Notes: generated from the sequence alone by a model not told the origin. DNA of 64,000 nt from Paenibacillus sp. JJ-100 (GCF_948329825.1 NZ_CAOJCM010000006.1:1-64000), one strand, 5' to 3'. Shown: positions 28,231-36,964, counted from the stretch's first letter. Numbers and translations are program-made.

Positions 28231-28725
28231 CTAGAGTCTCATACCCATGCGGCTTTTATAACGTTTCAAGAGCAGTTGAGATTCCACCTTGACGATGCCG
28301 GGCATCTGGTAGAGCTTCTCCAGCAAGAACTGTTCCATCTCTTCCATATCTGCAAAAATGCCATGCATATGCAGGGTGCTCGGGCCTGTCATATGATAGA
28401 GGCTGGTCACAGCGGGCTCTTCGTCGAGCAACTGGGCAACTTCGTCCAGAAAGCGTGGTTCTACATCGACATTAAAAAAGGCAGAGACTTGCAGTCCTAC
28501 CTTGCCAGGGTTAATGACAACGGTGAAACGTTCAATGATTCCTTTTTCCGACAATGCATTGATGCGAGCTTGAACAGCCACACGTGATAATCCGATCTGT
28601 GTACCGAGGTCTGTATAAGATATGCGGCTATTCTCGTGAAGCGCGGCGATAATTTTACGATCCATCTCGTCTAGATTATACATTTCAGGTATTTCCCCGC
28701 CTTTGGAGGGACGTTTATATGACAT
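28231..28725 (-). CDS. Lrp/AsnC-family transcriptional regulator
   Basis: A 164-residue protein. A 15-residue tail precedes the winged helix-turn-helix ([41 protein letters not shown]), and a RAM ligand-binding domain follows ([24 protein letters not shown]). It heads the operon with the paired chromate-type transporter, so it likely senses the transported compound or an amino acid. AAGGAT precedes ATG 28725. Confidence 0.92.
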   Translation of the reverse strand: MSYKRPSKGGEIPEMYNLDEMDRKIIAALHENSRISYTDLGTQIGLSRVAVQARINALSEKGIIERFTVVINPGKVGLQVSAFFNVDVEPRFLDEVAQLLDEEPAVTSLYHMTGPSTLHMHGIFADMEEMEQFLLEKLYQMPGIVKVESQLLLKRYKSRMGMRL

Positions 28726-28870
28726 GTTGGAATCATCCTTTTCGTTTTCCTGTATGCAGTATCATTGCAGCATTCATAGTTTAATGACGAAACGTAATCA
28801 GCGTCAACTGATTTCATGTGAATTGTTCAAAATAGATACGGGAGAGCTTCCATTTTGTCTATTATGAATG

Positions 28871-28901
28871 AAAAAGACCACTCGCTGTATGCGGGTAGTC
28901 T
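28871..28901 (-). terminator. Terminator downstream of sensor kinase gene
   Basis: Read on the minus strand, AGACTACCCGC pairs with GCGAGTGGTCT (one mismatch, one G-U) and is followed by TTTTTC. It lies about 140 bases after the kinase stop. The rest of 28726-29040 shows no gene. Confidence 0.7.
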
Positions 28902-29040
28902 GCACTTCATCGTTGACAAACATTTGATGATGAATCTGTATCTTCAAAGGAACACTTTTCTAAGGATAAATAGCAAGAAGAATATAAAAGGTGTTGTATT
29001 GATATTTAGTTGATGTCAGGGTGCTGGCAGCACAAGCCCA

Positions 29041-30156
29041 TTACATGTTCACGGATTTCGGCAGTAGCAGTGTCACAGTGGTTCCCTCACCAGGTTCGGA
29101 AGAGATCCGCAATGTCCCGCCTGCTCCGCGTGCACGTTCTTCCATGCTGAATAATCCTACACCATTCCCGGCAGTAGCTTCGTTAAAGCCGGCACCTTGA
29201 TCTTCAATAACGACGAGAGTGAGATCTGAGCTGTCTTCGATAGTTACACGTGCCTCTGCAACGTCTGCATATTTGGCCACATTCGTTAAGGCTTCTTGGA
29301 TTATACGATAAATAGCAATCTCTTTGTTCATATCCAGTCTCTTGCGCAAGCTGCACTCCAGTGCAACCTCGATGCCGTAATGACGGGTATAGTTCTCAAT
29401 ATAGGTTCGAATTGCAGGAACAACACCGAGGTCATCCAGCACGGACGGGCGAAGTTCCCAAGCCATACCTCGTACATCCTCCATAATGCCAGTAACCTGT
29501 TTTCGCAGTGCTTCTACACCTGGATTCGATTGTTCTGCCAGCAGGCGGTCCATCTGAATCACTAGAGAGAAGAGGCTTTGTCCTATGCCATCATGGAGTT
29601 CACGAGAGATGCGGCGCCGCTCTTCCTCCTGAATGTTCATGACTTGGGACATCATCTGCTGCAGTTCGGCCTCTACTTGTTTAAGCTTGGTTACTTCACT
29701 GCGCACAGCCAAGTACTGATAAGGCTCACCCTCATTATCGAGAAAAGGCACGATCGTTGTGTTGACCCAATAATAACTTCCATCTTTCGCGCGATTCCTA
29801 ATCTCGCCATGCCACACTTTACCTGAAGAAATCGTATTCCATAACGTCTTCATAAAGGTTTTACCGTGGTACCCCGAGTTAATAATCCGGTGATCCTGAC
29901 CAATGAGTTCTTCGCGGCTATATTGTGAAATCTCACAGAATTTATCGTTGACGTATTGGATCTTTCCTAAACGATTTGTCAGCGCTACAATCGAGGATTC
30001 ATCAAGTGCAAATTTCAAGTCACTGAGCTGATGCAGCGAACCCTTCAGTTTGCTCCGGAATTCATTATCCGAGATATGCTCGTCAATTTCTTTCAGCAGC
30101 AGCTGAACGGGCTGGTCGGCTAATCCGCTAAGTCGGTTTTTGTGTGGTTTACTCAA
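29041..30156 (-). CDS. PAS-domain sensor histidine kinase, NarL-partner type
   Basis: A 371-residue soluble kinase with no membrane segment. A PAS domain of the Aer-like kind spans about 50-160 (YHGKTFMKTLWNTISSGKVWHGEIRNRAKDGSYYW), then a coiled coil, the HisKA_3 block ERRRISRELHDGIGQ (phospho-acceptor H188), and an HATPase (EALTNVAKYA, DQGAGF, GVGLFSM). The PAS domain has a single cysteine, so it lacks the four-cysteine iron-sulfur site of NreB; a flavin or heme cofactor is possible. It starts at TTG 30156, overlapping the regulator gene by eight bases. Confidence 0.93.
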   Translation of the reverse strand: MSKPHKNRLSGLADQPVQLLLKEIDEHISDNEFRSKLKGSLHQLSDLKFALDESSIVALTNRLGKIQYVNDKFCEISQYSREELIGQDHRIINSGYHGKTFMKTLWNTISSGKVWHGEIRNRAKDGSYYWVNTTIVPFLDNEGEPYQYLAVRSEVTKLKQVEAELQQMMSQVMNIQEEERRRISRELHDGIGQSLFSLVIQMDRLLAEQSNPGVEALRKQVTGIMEDVRGMAWELRPSVLDDLGVVPAIRTYIENYTRHYGIEVALECSLRKRLDMNKEIAIYRIIQEALTNVAKYADVAEARVTIEDSSDLTLVVIEDQGAGFNEATAGNGVGLFSMEERARGAGGTLRISSEPGEGTTVTLLLPKSVNM

Positions 30157-30799
30157 AGTTTAACAACCCCTTTTTCATCGCAAACTTCACCAGTTCCGGT
30201 CTGGTGCGTAGACCAAGCTTTTCCATCAGATTGCTCTTGTGCGATTCCACGGTTTTGACGCTGATGACCAGATGCTCGGCAATTTCTTTATTGGCGTATC
30301 CTTTGGCAATCCAGGACAAGATCTCCTTCTCCCGATCCGAGAGTGTATCGTAGGGCCCCGCATTTTCCTGTTTGGCTTTGTCCAGATACTCGCTCATTAA
30401 TCGTTTGGTTGCACTTGGATAGAGGTAGGCGCTTCCATCTGCTACGGAACGAATGGCTGCCAGCAACTCCTCATGGGGTGCACTTTTGAGGATATACCCT
30501 GAAGCTCCTGCATGGATTGCACGGAACAGGTACTCCTCATCATCGTGCATCGTTAGAATTAAAATCGATAGATCCGGCATTAATTTTTTCAACTCCGCCG
30601 TAGCGGTCAATCCATCCTTACCCGGGGGCATGCTGAAATCCATCAGAACCACATCAGGCTTCAGCTCCTGTGCTTTGGCAATGGCCTCGTCGCCATCCGC
30701 TGCATCTCCAACAATATGTATATCGTTCTTACCTTCAAGCAAGGCGATCAGCCCAGAACGTACAACTACATGGTCGTCTACAACTAACAGTCGAATCAC
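30149..30799 (-). CDS. NarL/FixJ-family response regulator
   Basis: A 216-residue regulator from GTG 30799 (AGGGGGA seven bases upstream; a longer frame to 30841 lacks a site). The receiver domain has DD at residues 8-9, the phospho-acceptor D54 (VVLMDFSMPPG) and K in ILKSAPHEE. The LuxR-type DNA-binding domain is LSDREKEILSWIAKGYANKEIAEHLVISVKTVESH. It is the partner of the overlapping kinase gene. Confidence 0.95.
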   Translation of the reverse strand: MIRLLVVDDHVVVRSGLIALLEGKNDIHIVGDAADGDEAIAKAQELKPDVVLMDFSMPPGKDGLTATAELKKLMPDLSILILTMHDDEEYLFRAIHAGASGYILKSAPHEELLAAIRSVADGSAYLYPSATKRLMSEYLDKAKQENAGPYDTLSDREKEILSWIAKGYANKEIAEHLVISVKTVESHKSNLMEKLGLRTRPELVKFAMKKGLLNFE

Positions 30800-30846
30800 A
30801 ATCGTTTCCCCCTGTCCGCTTCCTTCATCTACTCCTATCATACCAA

Positions 30847-30889
30847 AAAAAAGACTTCTCAGAGGTTAATCTCTGAAAAGTCTCACTTT
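30847..30889 (-). terminator. Terminator between GAF gene and response regulator
   Basis: On the minus strand AGACTTTTCAGAG and CTCTGAGAAGTCT pair with one mismatch, followed by eight T. It separates the GAF gene from the regulator-kinase pair, fully or as a partial attenuator. Confidence 0.85.
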
Positions 30890-30970
30890 CTAAGCACTCA
30901 CGTATCAGGTGTATACAAGTCGTATCATAGTATATAGCGCGGGGTGTCTCATTCTACGACTCTCTCTTGC

Positions 30971-31405
30971 TTATGCATACTGTTCTAATTGTCTTGCGGT
31001 TTGTTCGGTTTGCATCACCATCTCGGGGGAAAATGTGCGAGGGGTTCTGCTTCCTACAAGCAATACACCGTCTGGCAGGCTGCCTTGCTTGAACAGAGGC
31101 ACCGCTATCGCACATACCAGTCGTTCAGCAAGCATAAGTGGGCAGCGATCTGGAGTATATTCTCCCCTGGATTGCTCATCCAGCTTAACCGTGCGGCCTG
31201 TTCTGAGTGCTGTGCCAACCAGATCTTGTCCAGGACGCATAGCCATTCGTTGCACACGTTGATTCGTTGCCCCATAGGTATATTTCCAGCGTAACATCGA
31301 TCCAGATACATAAGCTATTCCGCAAAAATCACCGGCGGTGATCTGACACAGGCCGCTGATTATCTCCTGAACGGTAGATGAGACTTCATCATGCATGAGG
31401 GACAC
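30971..31405 (-). CDS. GAF-domain sensor protein, NreA-like
   Basis: A 144-residue protein that is a single GAF domain (FCGIAYVSGSMLRWKYTYGATN, RPGQDLVGTALRTGRTVKLD, AIAVPLFKQGSLPDGVLLVGS). A free-standing GAF protein just upstream of a PAS kinase and NarL-type regulator mirrors the staphylococcal NreABC system, in which NreA binds nitrate and restrains the kinase. That role is inferred from order and general likeness; the ligand residues were not compared. AAGGAAG precedes ATG 31405. Confidence 0.8.
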   Translation of the reverse strand: MSLMHDEVSSTVQEIISGLCQITAGDFCGIAYVSGSMLRWKYTYGATNQRVQRMAMRPGQDLVGTALRTGRTVKLDEQSRGEYTPDRCPLMLAERLVCAIAVPLFKQGSLPDGVLLVGSRTPRTFSPEMVMQTEQTARQLEQYA

Positions 31406-31662
31406 TTCCTTTTTAATGGATCATATGGACGATTCGCACGTCACTCATTGTGTTTACTTCCTTATCGCGATTGTTATCGCAACATATGGGTAACCTTAAA
31501 CTCAAGGCTTATATGATTGGAAATAGTTGTAAAATTGGGTTATTCCGATGTTAGTTCTATTGTAGACTGTTTCGTCAGCCTTGTAATTCAGGGAAAACCC
31601 CTATTTCACTTCTGGAAATTACTGAACTTGGGCACCGGATCACTCCGAGAAGCATAAGAATG

Positions 31663-31693
31663 AAAAAAACAGCTGGAAATATATGCCAACTGT
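31663..31693 (-). terminator. Terminator of the two-zinc-knuckle protein gene
   Basis: On the minus strand ACAGTTGG pairs with CCAGCTGT (one mismatch) around a nine-base loop, followed by TTTTTT. The remaining part of 31406-31785 holds the GAF gene promoter region and a GCGAT/ATCGC repeat near 31467-31480, but no gene. Confidence 0.7.
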
Positions 31694-31785
31694 CTCGTTT
31701 AAATGTGTATTCTGGAAAGAGTGTATATTTTGTATATTTAGGAAGACTCTCCTGCAGGTTAGAAAATGTACACGTTTCTATTTTT

Positions 31786-32619
31786 CTACATTGTAAATGT
31801 GCTCAGTAATGCTGGCCATACTGAGATATTCTCATGGCAAGAGGGGCATGTTGTTTTGCCTGCCAGATAGGGCAGATATGCGGCTAGTGTCTGTTCTCCG
31901 ATCCATGCTGTCCGCTCTGCTAGAACTTGTGTCTCCTCATGTGTCCATGAAGAAGCGGGAATGATGGCGTGAGCTTCCTGATCAGGTTGAAAAACAGGAT
32001 CTTGTTCATACGCTTTCAGAGGCACAGCATGATGTTCGTCGGGCCATATGTACACTTCATTTGCGCAAGCTGGGCATTCAGCTACATACTCATCTCCTTC
32101 TGTAAATGTCATCAGCATATTCGCGACAGGATAGGATTCGCGGAATGCGGCATCCGCAATGAGGATGTAACGTTTCTCCATATCATCTGTGGATGATACA
32201 GCGACATCATTCAGTACTTGTTCTGTCAGCGATTTAAGCTGGTCGATAGCTTCTACATAATCATTGTACATCTCCGTGCAGACAGTACTCCCCACCACAT
32301 CGGCCAGCTCAGTCCAGGATGGTGGATATGGCGTTTGGTGCTGCTCATCGCGGCTTGCTTCAATAATACCGGAGTGGATAAACAGTTCCTTGCGTACCGC
32401 TGCATCGGATGTCGTACAGGCGAGATGTGCTAGAAATGGCATGGCGGCGTAGGTAGCTGTATAGATTGTATTTTGATGAAACAGATATTCCTGAAACAGA
32501 TTTTCAAAAACTTCTTGGCTGAACTCCTGTTCTAGCTGCTGCAATAAGATGGGTACATGTTTTGCTGATCCATACGGGCCAGATAACCTTTTCCAAACAT
32601 CACGATCATGGGATAACAT
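31786..32619 (-). CDS. Protein of unknown function with two CPxC zinc knuckles
   Basis: A 277-residue soluble protein. The N-terminal half (WKRLSGPYGSAKHVPILLQQL...HQNTIYTATYAAMPFLAHLA) resembles a widespread uncharacterised helical family that has a YGSAxxxPxLL start. The C-terminal half has two spaced metal-binding pairs, CPACANEVYIWPDEH and CPSCHENISVWP, each followed by a similar aromatic strand, suggesting a zinc ribbon built from both. It is monocistronic with its own terminator and is divergent from fnr. I cannot assign a function. Immunity or regulatory roles have been suggested for similar stand-alone families, but nothing here shows that. Confidence 0.8.
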   Translation of the reverse strand: MLSHDRDVWKRLSGPYGSAKHVPILLQQLEQEFSQEVFENLFQEYLFHQNTIYTATYAAMPFLAHLACTTSDAAVRKELFIHSGIIEASRDEQHQTPYPPSWTELADVVGSTVCTEMYNDYVEAIDQLKSLTEQVLNDVAVSSTDDMEKRYILIADAAFRESYPVANMLMTFTEGDEYVAECPACANEVYIWPDEHHAVPLKAYEQDPVFQPDQEAHAIIPASSWTHEETQVLAERTAWIGEQTLAAYLPYLAGKTTCPSCHENISVWPALLSTFTM

Positions 32620-32779
32620 ATGATTTCCTCCTGTTCTGGAGAAGCATAAGTGAAAGACTTATAAATTTGAAGATTCACATGATTGAATACTTATAAGGGT
32701 TTAACTGTATGCTAGCATGATCGCAAGAAATGGACAATTTAAGATTGGGCTACTCGCAATGAGGCCTTTATAAGGGATG

Positions 32780-32795
32780 TGTGACTTTTCTCACA
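32780..32795. promoter_or_regulatory. Fnr/Crp-type box
   Basis: TGTGA-CTTTTC-TCACA is a perfect TGTGA-N6-TCACA palindrome, the site bound by Bacillus Fnr. It lies 110 bases upstream of fnr itself and 160 bases from the divergent gene start. Confidence 0.8.
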
Positions 32796-32904
32796 GCGAA
32801 TTGGGGGAGTTTCCCCGCAAAGATCAGGTGATCCCCCGATAACTTTCCAGATCCTTTCACGATATGATGGAATCATAAGGAAGCAACCGAGGGGGACGAA
32901 ATTT

Positions 32905-33681
32905 ATGGGTACAGTATTTGTGGAAAGAATCACTCAAAAAGAAGAGCGGACACAGACGGAGGCGGGCAACATGACACAAAGAACAGGTGGGATTCTCTCT
33001 TTTGTTACAGCGGAGCAATGGAATCAGATAGAAGAGAAAATGCAGCCTAAAAAGGTGAAGTCAGGATACAGTCTCTTTTTGGAAGGTGATGAAGCCGGAT
33101 ATCTGTACTACATTCGTTCCGGGCGCGTGAAGCTGACTAAATCGACGGAGGATGGCAAAGAAATCATTCTGTCGATTCAGCAGAGTGGTGATCTGATCGG
33201 TGAATTTGGCGGCGTTGGCGGACAGAATCACAGTTACAGTGCTGAGATGGCGGAAAAGGGCGAACTGGCTATTATCTCGCTGAGCGATCTTGAAGGTGTG
33301 TTAAGTAAAAATGGAGATTTGGCGCTAAAATTTCTGCAATGGATGGCGCTTGCGCAACGGATTACGCAGTCCAGATTCCGTGATCTGCTGCTCTATGGCA
33401 AAGCAGGTGCACTTGCTTCGACACTGATCCGTGCCAGCAATACGTATGGCAAGATCGTCCCTGACGGTATTGTGCTGGAGATGAAGCTGAATCATACTGA
33501 ACTCGCGGAGATGATCGGAGCGACTCGGGAGAGTGTAACTCGTATGCTTGGGGCTTGGAAGGAGCAAGGTACGCTGGACATGATGGACGGCAAATTAATG
33601 ATTCGGGACATGGCGGCGCTACGCTGCATGTGTGGATGCCCGTCGTTTCCAAGCTGCCCGAAGGAACTGTGCCGGTTGTAG
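32905..33681 (+). CDS. fnr: Fnr, anaerobic Crp-family regulator with C-terminal iron-sulfur site
   Basis: A 258-residue Crp/Fnr protein. An N-terminal tail is followed by a cyclic-nucleotide-fold sensor domain (about 38-155), a dimer helix and a helix-turn-helix (HTELAEMIGATRESVTRMLGAWKEQG). The C terminus carries five cysteines in CMCGCPSFPSCPKELC. In Bacillus Fnr the oxygen-sensitive [4Fe-4S] cluster is bound by C-terminal cysteines, unlike the N-terminal ones of E. coli, so this is the Bacillus type. It probably activates nitrate respiration or fermentation genes when oxygen is absent. GGGGG lies about ten bases before ATG 32905. A matching box upstream suggests autoregulation. Confidence 0.92.
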   Translation: MGTVFVERITQKEERTQTEAGNMTQRTGGILSFVTAEQWNQIEEKMQPKKVKSGYSLFLEGDEAGYLYYIRSGRVKLTKSTEDGKEIILSIQQSGDLIGEFGGVGGQNHSYSAEMAEKGELAIISLSDLEGVLSKNGDLALKFLQWMALAQRITQSRFRDLLLYGKAGALASTLIRASNTYGKIVPDGIVLEMKLNHTELAEMIGATRESVTRMLGAWKEQGTLDMMDGKLMIRDMAALRCMCGCPSFPSCPKELCRL

Positions 33682-33701
33682 TGAGAGAGCAGGACGTAAA
33701 G

Positions 33702-33737
33702 AGGACGAAGCAGCTTGTACTGTTTCGTCCTTTTTTG
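33702..33737 (+). terminator. Terminator of fnr
   Basis: AGGACGAAGCAG and CTGTTTCGTCCT pair around a six-base loop, followed by TTTTTTG. Confidence 0.9.
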
Positions 33738-33755
33738 TGTTGGATCTAATTTGAT

Positions 33756-34283
33756 CTAATCTAACTCCCGATCAAGCATGGAGTAGAGCACAGAGTCATG
33801 ATACCTGCCCTTGTAGAACCAATGCTCGCGCAACACACCCTCACGCTGCATTCCGATGCGCTGCATGACTCGTTCGGATGCGGGATTCTCCGGGCGACAC
33901 TTTGCATAGATTCGGTGAACGCCAAGTTCCCTGAATCCAAACTGAAGCAGTGCACGGCAAGCTTCGGTGACATAGCCATTCCCCTGATGAGCAGGGTGCA
34001 GAACATAGCCGATCTCGGCATTCGTTTGTTCTGTGAGGTGTAGTCCTGCACCACCAATAAGTAGATCTTCCTTTTTTAAAACAATCGAGAATTCATACCC
34101 TTCTCTTGGCTCAGTCAGCTGCATACGCATGACATCCTGCACATAAGCCCTTGTATCCTCTTCTGTGTTGGGGCCCCAAGCGGTATGCACTGTAACCTCA
34201 GGCATTGATGTATATTCATGTATGTACGGCCAGTCATGTTCTACAATATCACGGATTAGTAGTCTTTCGGTCTCCAGCTGCAT
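33756..34283 (-). CDS. GNAT-family N-acetyltransferase, RimJ/RimL type
   Basis: A 175-residue enzyme from ATG 34283, with AAGGAG nine bases upstream (a TTG at 34292 would touch the site and is unlikely). RimJ/L features are the start LETERLLIRDI, the beta-bulge EIGYVLHPAHQGNGYVTEA that binds acetyl-CoA, and HRIYAKCRPENPASERVMQRIGM. It transfers acetyl to a protein N terminus or a small amine. It is convergent with fnr and alone. Confidence 0.92.
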   Translation of the reverse strand: MQLETERLLIRDIVEHDWPYIHEYTSMPEVTVHTAWGPNTEEDTRAYVQDVMRMQLTEPREGYEFSIVLKKEDLLIGGAGLHLTEQTNAEIGYVLHPAHQGNGYVTEACRALLQFGFRELGVHRIYAKCRPENPASERVMQRIGMQREGVLREHWFYKGRYHDSVLYSMLDRELD

Positions 34284-34344
34284 GGCGCCCAACTCCTTAT
34301 ATCCAGTTTCTCCCTATTATAATGTATAACGGACGTCGCACAAC

Positions 34345-34395
34345 TGAAAAAAGCCCAAGATTGAATTCAATACCATGAATCCCTCAAGGGCAATT
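34345..34395 (-). terminator. Possible terminator of the Fur-controlled small gene
   Basis: On the minus strand a GCCC...GGGC stem enclosing the palindrome ATTGAATTCAAT is followed by TTTTTTC. The stem is imperfect. Confidence 0.5.
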
Positions 34396-34451
34396 TTTAT
34401 ATGGAAGCATGCATTCATGCCTCGTATTTGAAGTGAGTTGATCTATGTGTT

Positions 34452-34607
34452 TTATTGTGGTTGCTTGCAAGCCGTTGCAGGATACGTGTAGGACAGTTTA
34501 CGAATAATCTCTTTTTGCCATCTCGTGTCACCCAGGTTGGTTGCCAGGTTCAGAAGATCCAAATAATCGTCCAGCTGCAGATCAGCCTTTTGCAGAGTTG
34601 TGTTCAT
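34452..34607 (-). CDS. Small protein under a Fur box, unknown function
   Basis: The likely product is 51 residues from ATG 34607 (NTTLQKADLQLDDYLDLLNLA, then basic WQKEIIRKLSY), with AAAGGGG 12 bases upstream. The frame stays open to 34730, but that extension overlaps a Fur box and a promoter, so it is not translated. The product is amphipathic and mostly helical, without membrane segments. Small basic or helical proteins under Fur (FbpA/B/C) help iron-sparing RNAs in Bacillus subtilis; this could be a counterpart, but no sequence match was established. Confidence 0.65.
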   Translation of the reverse strand: MNTTLQKADLQLDDYLDLLNLATNLGDTRWQKEIIRKLSYTYPATACKQPQ

Positions 34608-34688
34608 TTGATGTTCGTTCCCCTTTATCGTTAAAGTCATAAGCATGGTCGCGGTCATAGAACTGACAACATGACAGTAAACAAGCTC

Positions 34689-34707
34689 AATAATGATAAT
34701 CATTATC
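34689..34707 (-). promoter_or_regulatory. Fur box overlapping a promoter
   Basis: AATAATGATAATCATTATC differs from the 19-base Fur consensus at the first base only. On the minus strand TTGCAT, a 17-base spacer and GATAAT form a promoter whose -10 element lies inside the box, so iron-loaded Fur would block it. Confidence 0.85.
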
Positions 34708-34769
34708 ATACATATATTTATATTATGCAACGAATATAGATAAAATGCAATGCCCGACCTGAAGAGTAT

Positions 34770-35060
34770 TCAGCTTTTTTCATTAAGAAGCCTTATCCAT
34801 AGCATATACGGAATATATACACCTAGGTAAGCAGCAGGGATCAGGAACCAGCCGTTAAGCAAAAAGTGATGAATTTCCGTTGTGAACGTCGTCATATGAG
34901 CATTCGTTGCATACACATCGCTGGCGATTACAGTTGCTGCACTGTAGAAGGACAGGATGGCCAGCACGTGGAAAATCCAGCGGATGGGTTTGAATCGAAG
35001 TGCAGCATAAGCCATAACAAGTGGAACAATAATCAGAAGTAACAGAAATATAATCTTCAT
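34770..35060 (-). CDS. Small membrane protein, three predicted helices
   Basis: A 96-residue protein from ATG 35060 (start MKIIFLLLLIIVPLVMAYA), with GGAG eight bases upstream. Three hydrophobic segments lie at about residues 2-20, 26-48 and 66-88. The ribosome-binding site forms part of the palindrome AGGAGAATCTCCT that touches the start codon, which could limit initiation. There is no recognised family; its neighbours suggest no role. Confidence 0.7.
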   Translation of the reverse strand: MKIIFLLLLIIVPLVMAYAALRFKPIRWIFHVLAILSFYSAATVIASDVYATNAHMTTFTTEIHHFLLNGWFLIPAAYLGVYIPYMLWIRLLNEKS

Positions 35061-35312
35061 AGGAGATTCTCCTTCATAACGAGAGATAAGATCTACTCGG
35101 TCTAATCTTCTTAACAATAGCCAGTATCGACGAAAGAGAGTTCATACAAACTTCTTTCAAAAATTTTACATAACCAAAGAGGAATTCATCATATGAAGTA
35201 TTAAATTAAAGAGGAGACAGGTTGGGCAGCAAGACATTATTCAGGCGACAGACATGTCAACTTGATACAGCACGTACAGACATCCATCGATATGAAGGAG
35301 GAGAAGAGGATT

Positions 35313-36878
35313 ATGAAAAAGGCGTTAAGGCAGCACTGGATCGGGGTATTCCTGGTCTTTATAATGATGGCAGCAACATTACTTGCTCCGGGGTATCAGG
35401 CTCCGGTTCAAGCAGCAGCACCACTTACTGTATCACAAGCTATTGCTGCCCAGAGCAGTGGGGGCACAGCAACGGTTGAAGGTTACGTTGTGGGACATGC
35501 CACAGGGTCACTGACGGCCAAATTCACCTCTCCGTATGCCAATGATTTCAATGTGCTGATTGCAGATTCGGCATCCGAGCGCGAGAACGCCAAACTGCTG
35601 GATGTGCAGGTTTCTTCATCTTTCCGTACTCAATATGGACTGGCTTCGAACCCTGGTCTGGTCGGCAAAAAAATTATCGTGACCGGAACACTTGGTGCGT
35701 ATAACAGTTATGCCGGTATCAAAAACCCTACGTCCATCTCTCTCTCTTCTGGAACCACCAACCCTGACCCGGAGCCAAACCCAGGGACAACCCTTCCGGA
35801 TGGTACAGGCAAAAAAGTGTTGTTTGACAATACCCATGCCCAAACCGCAGGTGCGGCGGATTGGATTATCGATGGAGCCTTTTCAGATTTTGCGAATGGG
35901 TTGCGTAACGCAGGCTTTACCGTGGATCAGCTGGAACGCAGCATCCCCTATACATTTGGTGAGCAAGCGTACACCTATAACAAATTGAAAGACTATGACG
36001 TGTTTGTCATTGGCGAAGCCAACGTGCCATTCAAGGCCACGGAGCAGGCTGCGCTCCTACAATACGTACAGAATGGCGGAAGTGTATTCTTCATCTCGGA
36101 TCATTATAATGCGGACCGCAACAAAAACCGTTGGGATTCCTCTGAAGTGTTCAACGGCTATCGCCGCGGTGCGTTCCTGAATCCGGCCAAAGGCATGTCT
36201 TCTGCTGAAGCCGAATCCCCGGCCATGCAGGGAGTAATTAGTTCAGACTGGCTTGGAACAAACTTCGGTGTGCGGTTCCGTTATAACGCGCTGGGTGATG
36301 TGAACGCCACAGATATCGTAGCACCGTCACAATCGTTTGGGATTACGACAGGTGTACAAGCTGTAGCGATGCATGCCGGATCAACGATTGCGATTATGGA
36401 CCCGAACAAAGCCAAAGGATTGGTGTATGTTCCAACGGGTGTGTCCAAGTGGAATAACGCTGTAGATCAGGGCGTATACAGTGGTGGTGGACGAGCGGAA
36501 GGAGCATACGCTGCGATTGCCAAGGTAGGTGCTGGGAAAGCGGCATTCATCGGGGATTCCTCTCCGGTTGAAGATGCAACGCCGAAGTATCTGCGTGAAG
36601 AGAATGGAGCAACTAAAAAGACCTATGACGGATTCAAAGAGGTGAACGATGCGACCTTCCTGGTGAATACAGTGAAATGGCTGGCCGTCAAAGAAAGCTA
36701 CACCAGCCTGTCCCAAGTGCCAGGTCTGACTCTGGATACCGTGACCAGCTTGCTGCCGATGGAGACACCGGCGAGTTCCACGGAGCCGCAACTTGAGCCT
36801 TGGGCTGCTCCAGCCGCAGGATACAAGTGGTACGATCCAACAACGTTCAAAGCAGGTTCATACGGCAAGGCACAGTAA
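35313..36878 (+). CDS. Secreted protein with DUF6359/OB-fold-like and GATase-like domains
   Basis: A 521-residue exported protein from ATG 35313, with GGAGGAGAAGAGG upstream. A signal peptide (residues about 1-35, ending VQAAAP) precedes an OB-fold-like domain (about 37-145; LTVSQAIAAQSSGGTATVEGYVVG...GKKIIVTGTLGAY), a proline-rich linker (PDPEPNPG) and a large domain opening KKVLFDNTHAQTAGAADW with YDVFVIGEANVPF and GGSVFFISDHYNADRN, reminiscent of class I amidotransferase-like folds. The first domain is shared with secreted nucleases such as YhcR, where it is thought to bind nucleic acid. No nuclease active site is visible. It may bind extracellular DNA. Confidence 0.82.
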   Translation: MKKALRQHWIGVFLVFIMMAATLLAPGYQAPVQAAAPLTVSQAIAAQSSGGTATVEGYVVGHATGSLTAKFTSPYANDFNVLIADSASERENAKLLDVQVSSSFRTQYGLASNPGLVGKKIIVTGTLGAYNSYAGIKNPTSISLSSGTTNPDPEPNPGTTLPDGTGKKVLFDNTHAQTAGAADWIIDGAFSDFANGLRNAGFTVDQLERSIPYTFGEQAYTYNKLKDYDVFVIGEANVPFKATEQAALLQYVQNGGSVFFISDHYNADRNKNRWDSSEVFNGYRRGAFLNPAKGMSSAEAESPAMQGVISSDWLGTNFGVRFRYNALGDVNATDIVAPSQSFGITTGVQAVAMHAGSTIAIMDPNKAKGLVYVPTGVSKWNNAVDQGVYSGGGRAEGAYAAIAKVGAGKAAFIGDSSPVEDATPKYLREENGATKKTYDGFKEVNDATFLVNTVKWLAVKESYTSLSQVPGLTLDTVTSLLPMETPASSTEPQLEPWAAPAAGYKWYDPTTFKAGSYGKAQ

Positions 36879-36964
36879 AGGATGAGATGTGCTTGGAGTG
36901 AAAAAATGGTCCGGATTTAACTAGTCTAGCTGCATCCTCTTTCTTGTGCGTATGATCAATACGT

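Noticed and set aside
29041-31405. Direct naming of the kinase, regulator and GAF genes as nreB, nreC and nreA
   Set aside because: The kinase lacks the four-cysteine iron-sulfur motif of NreB, so only the arrangement is alike.
34608-34730. N-terminal extension of the Fur-controlled small gene
   Set aside because: It would be translated from DNA that carries the Fur box and promoter, upstream of the likely transcription start.
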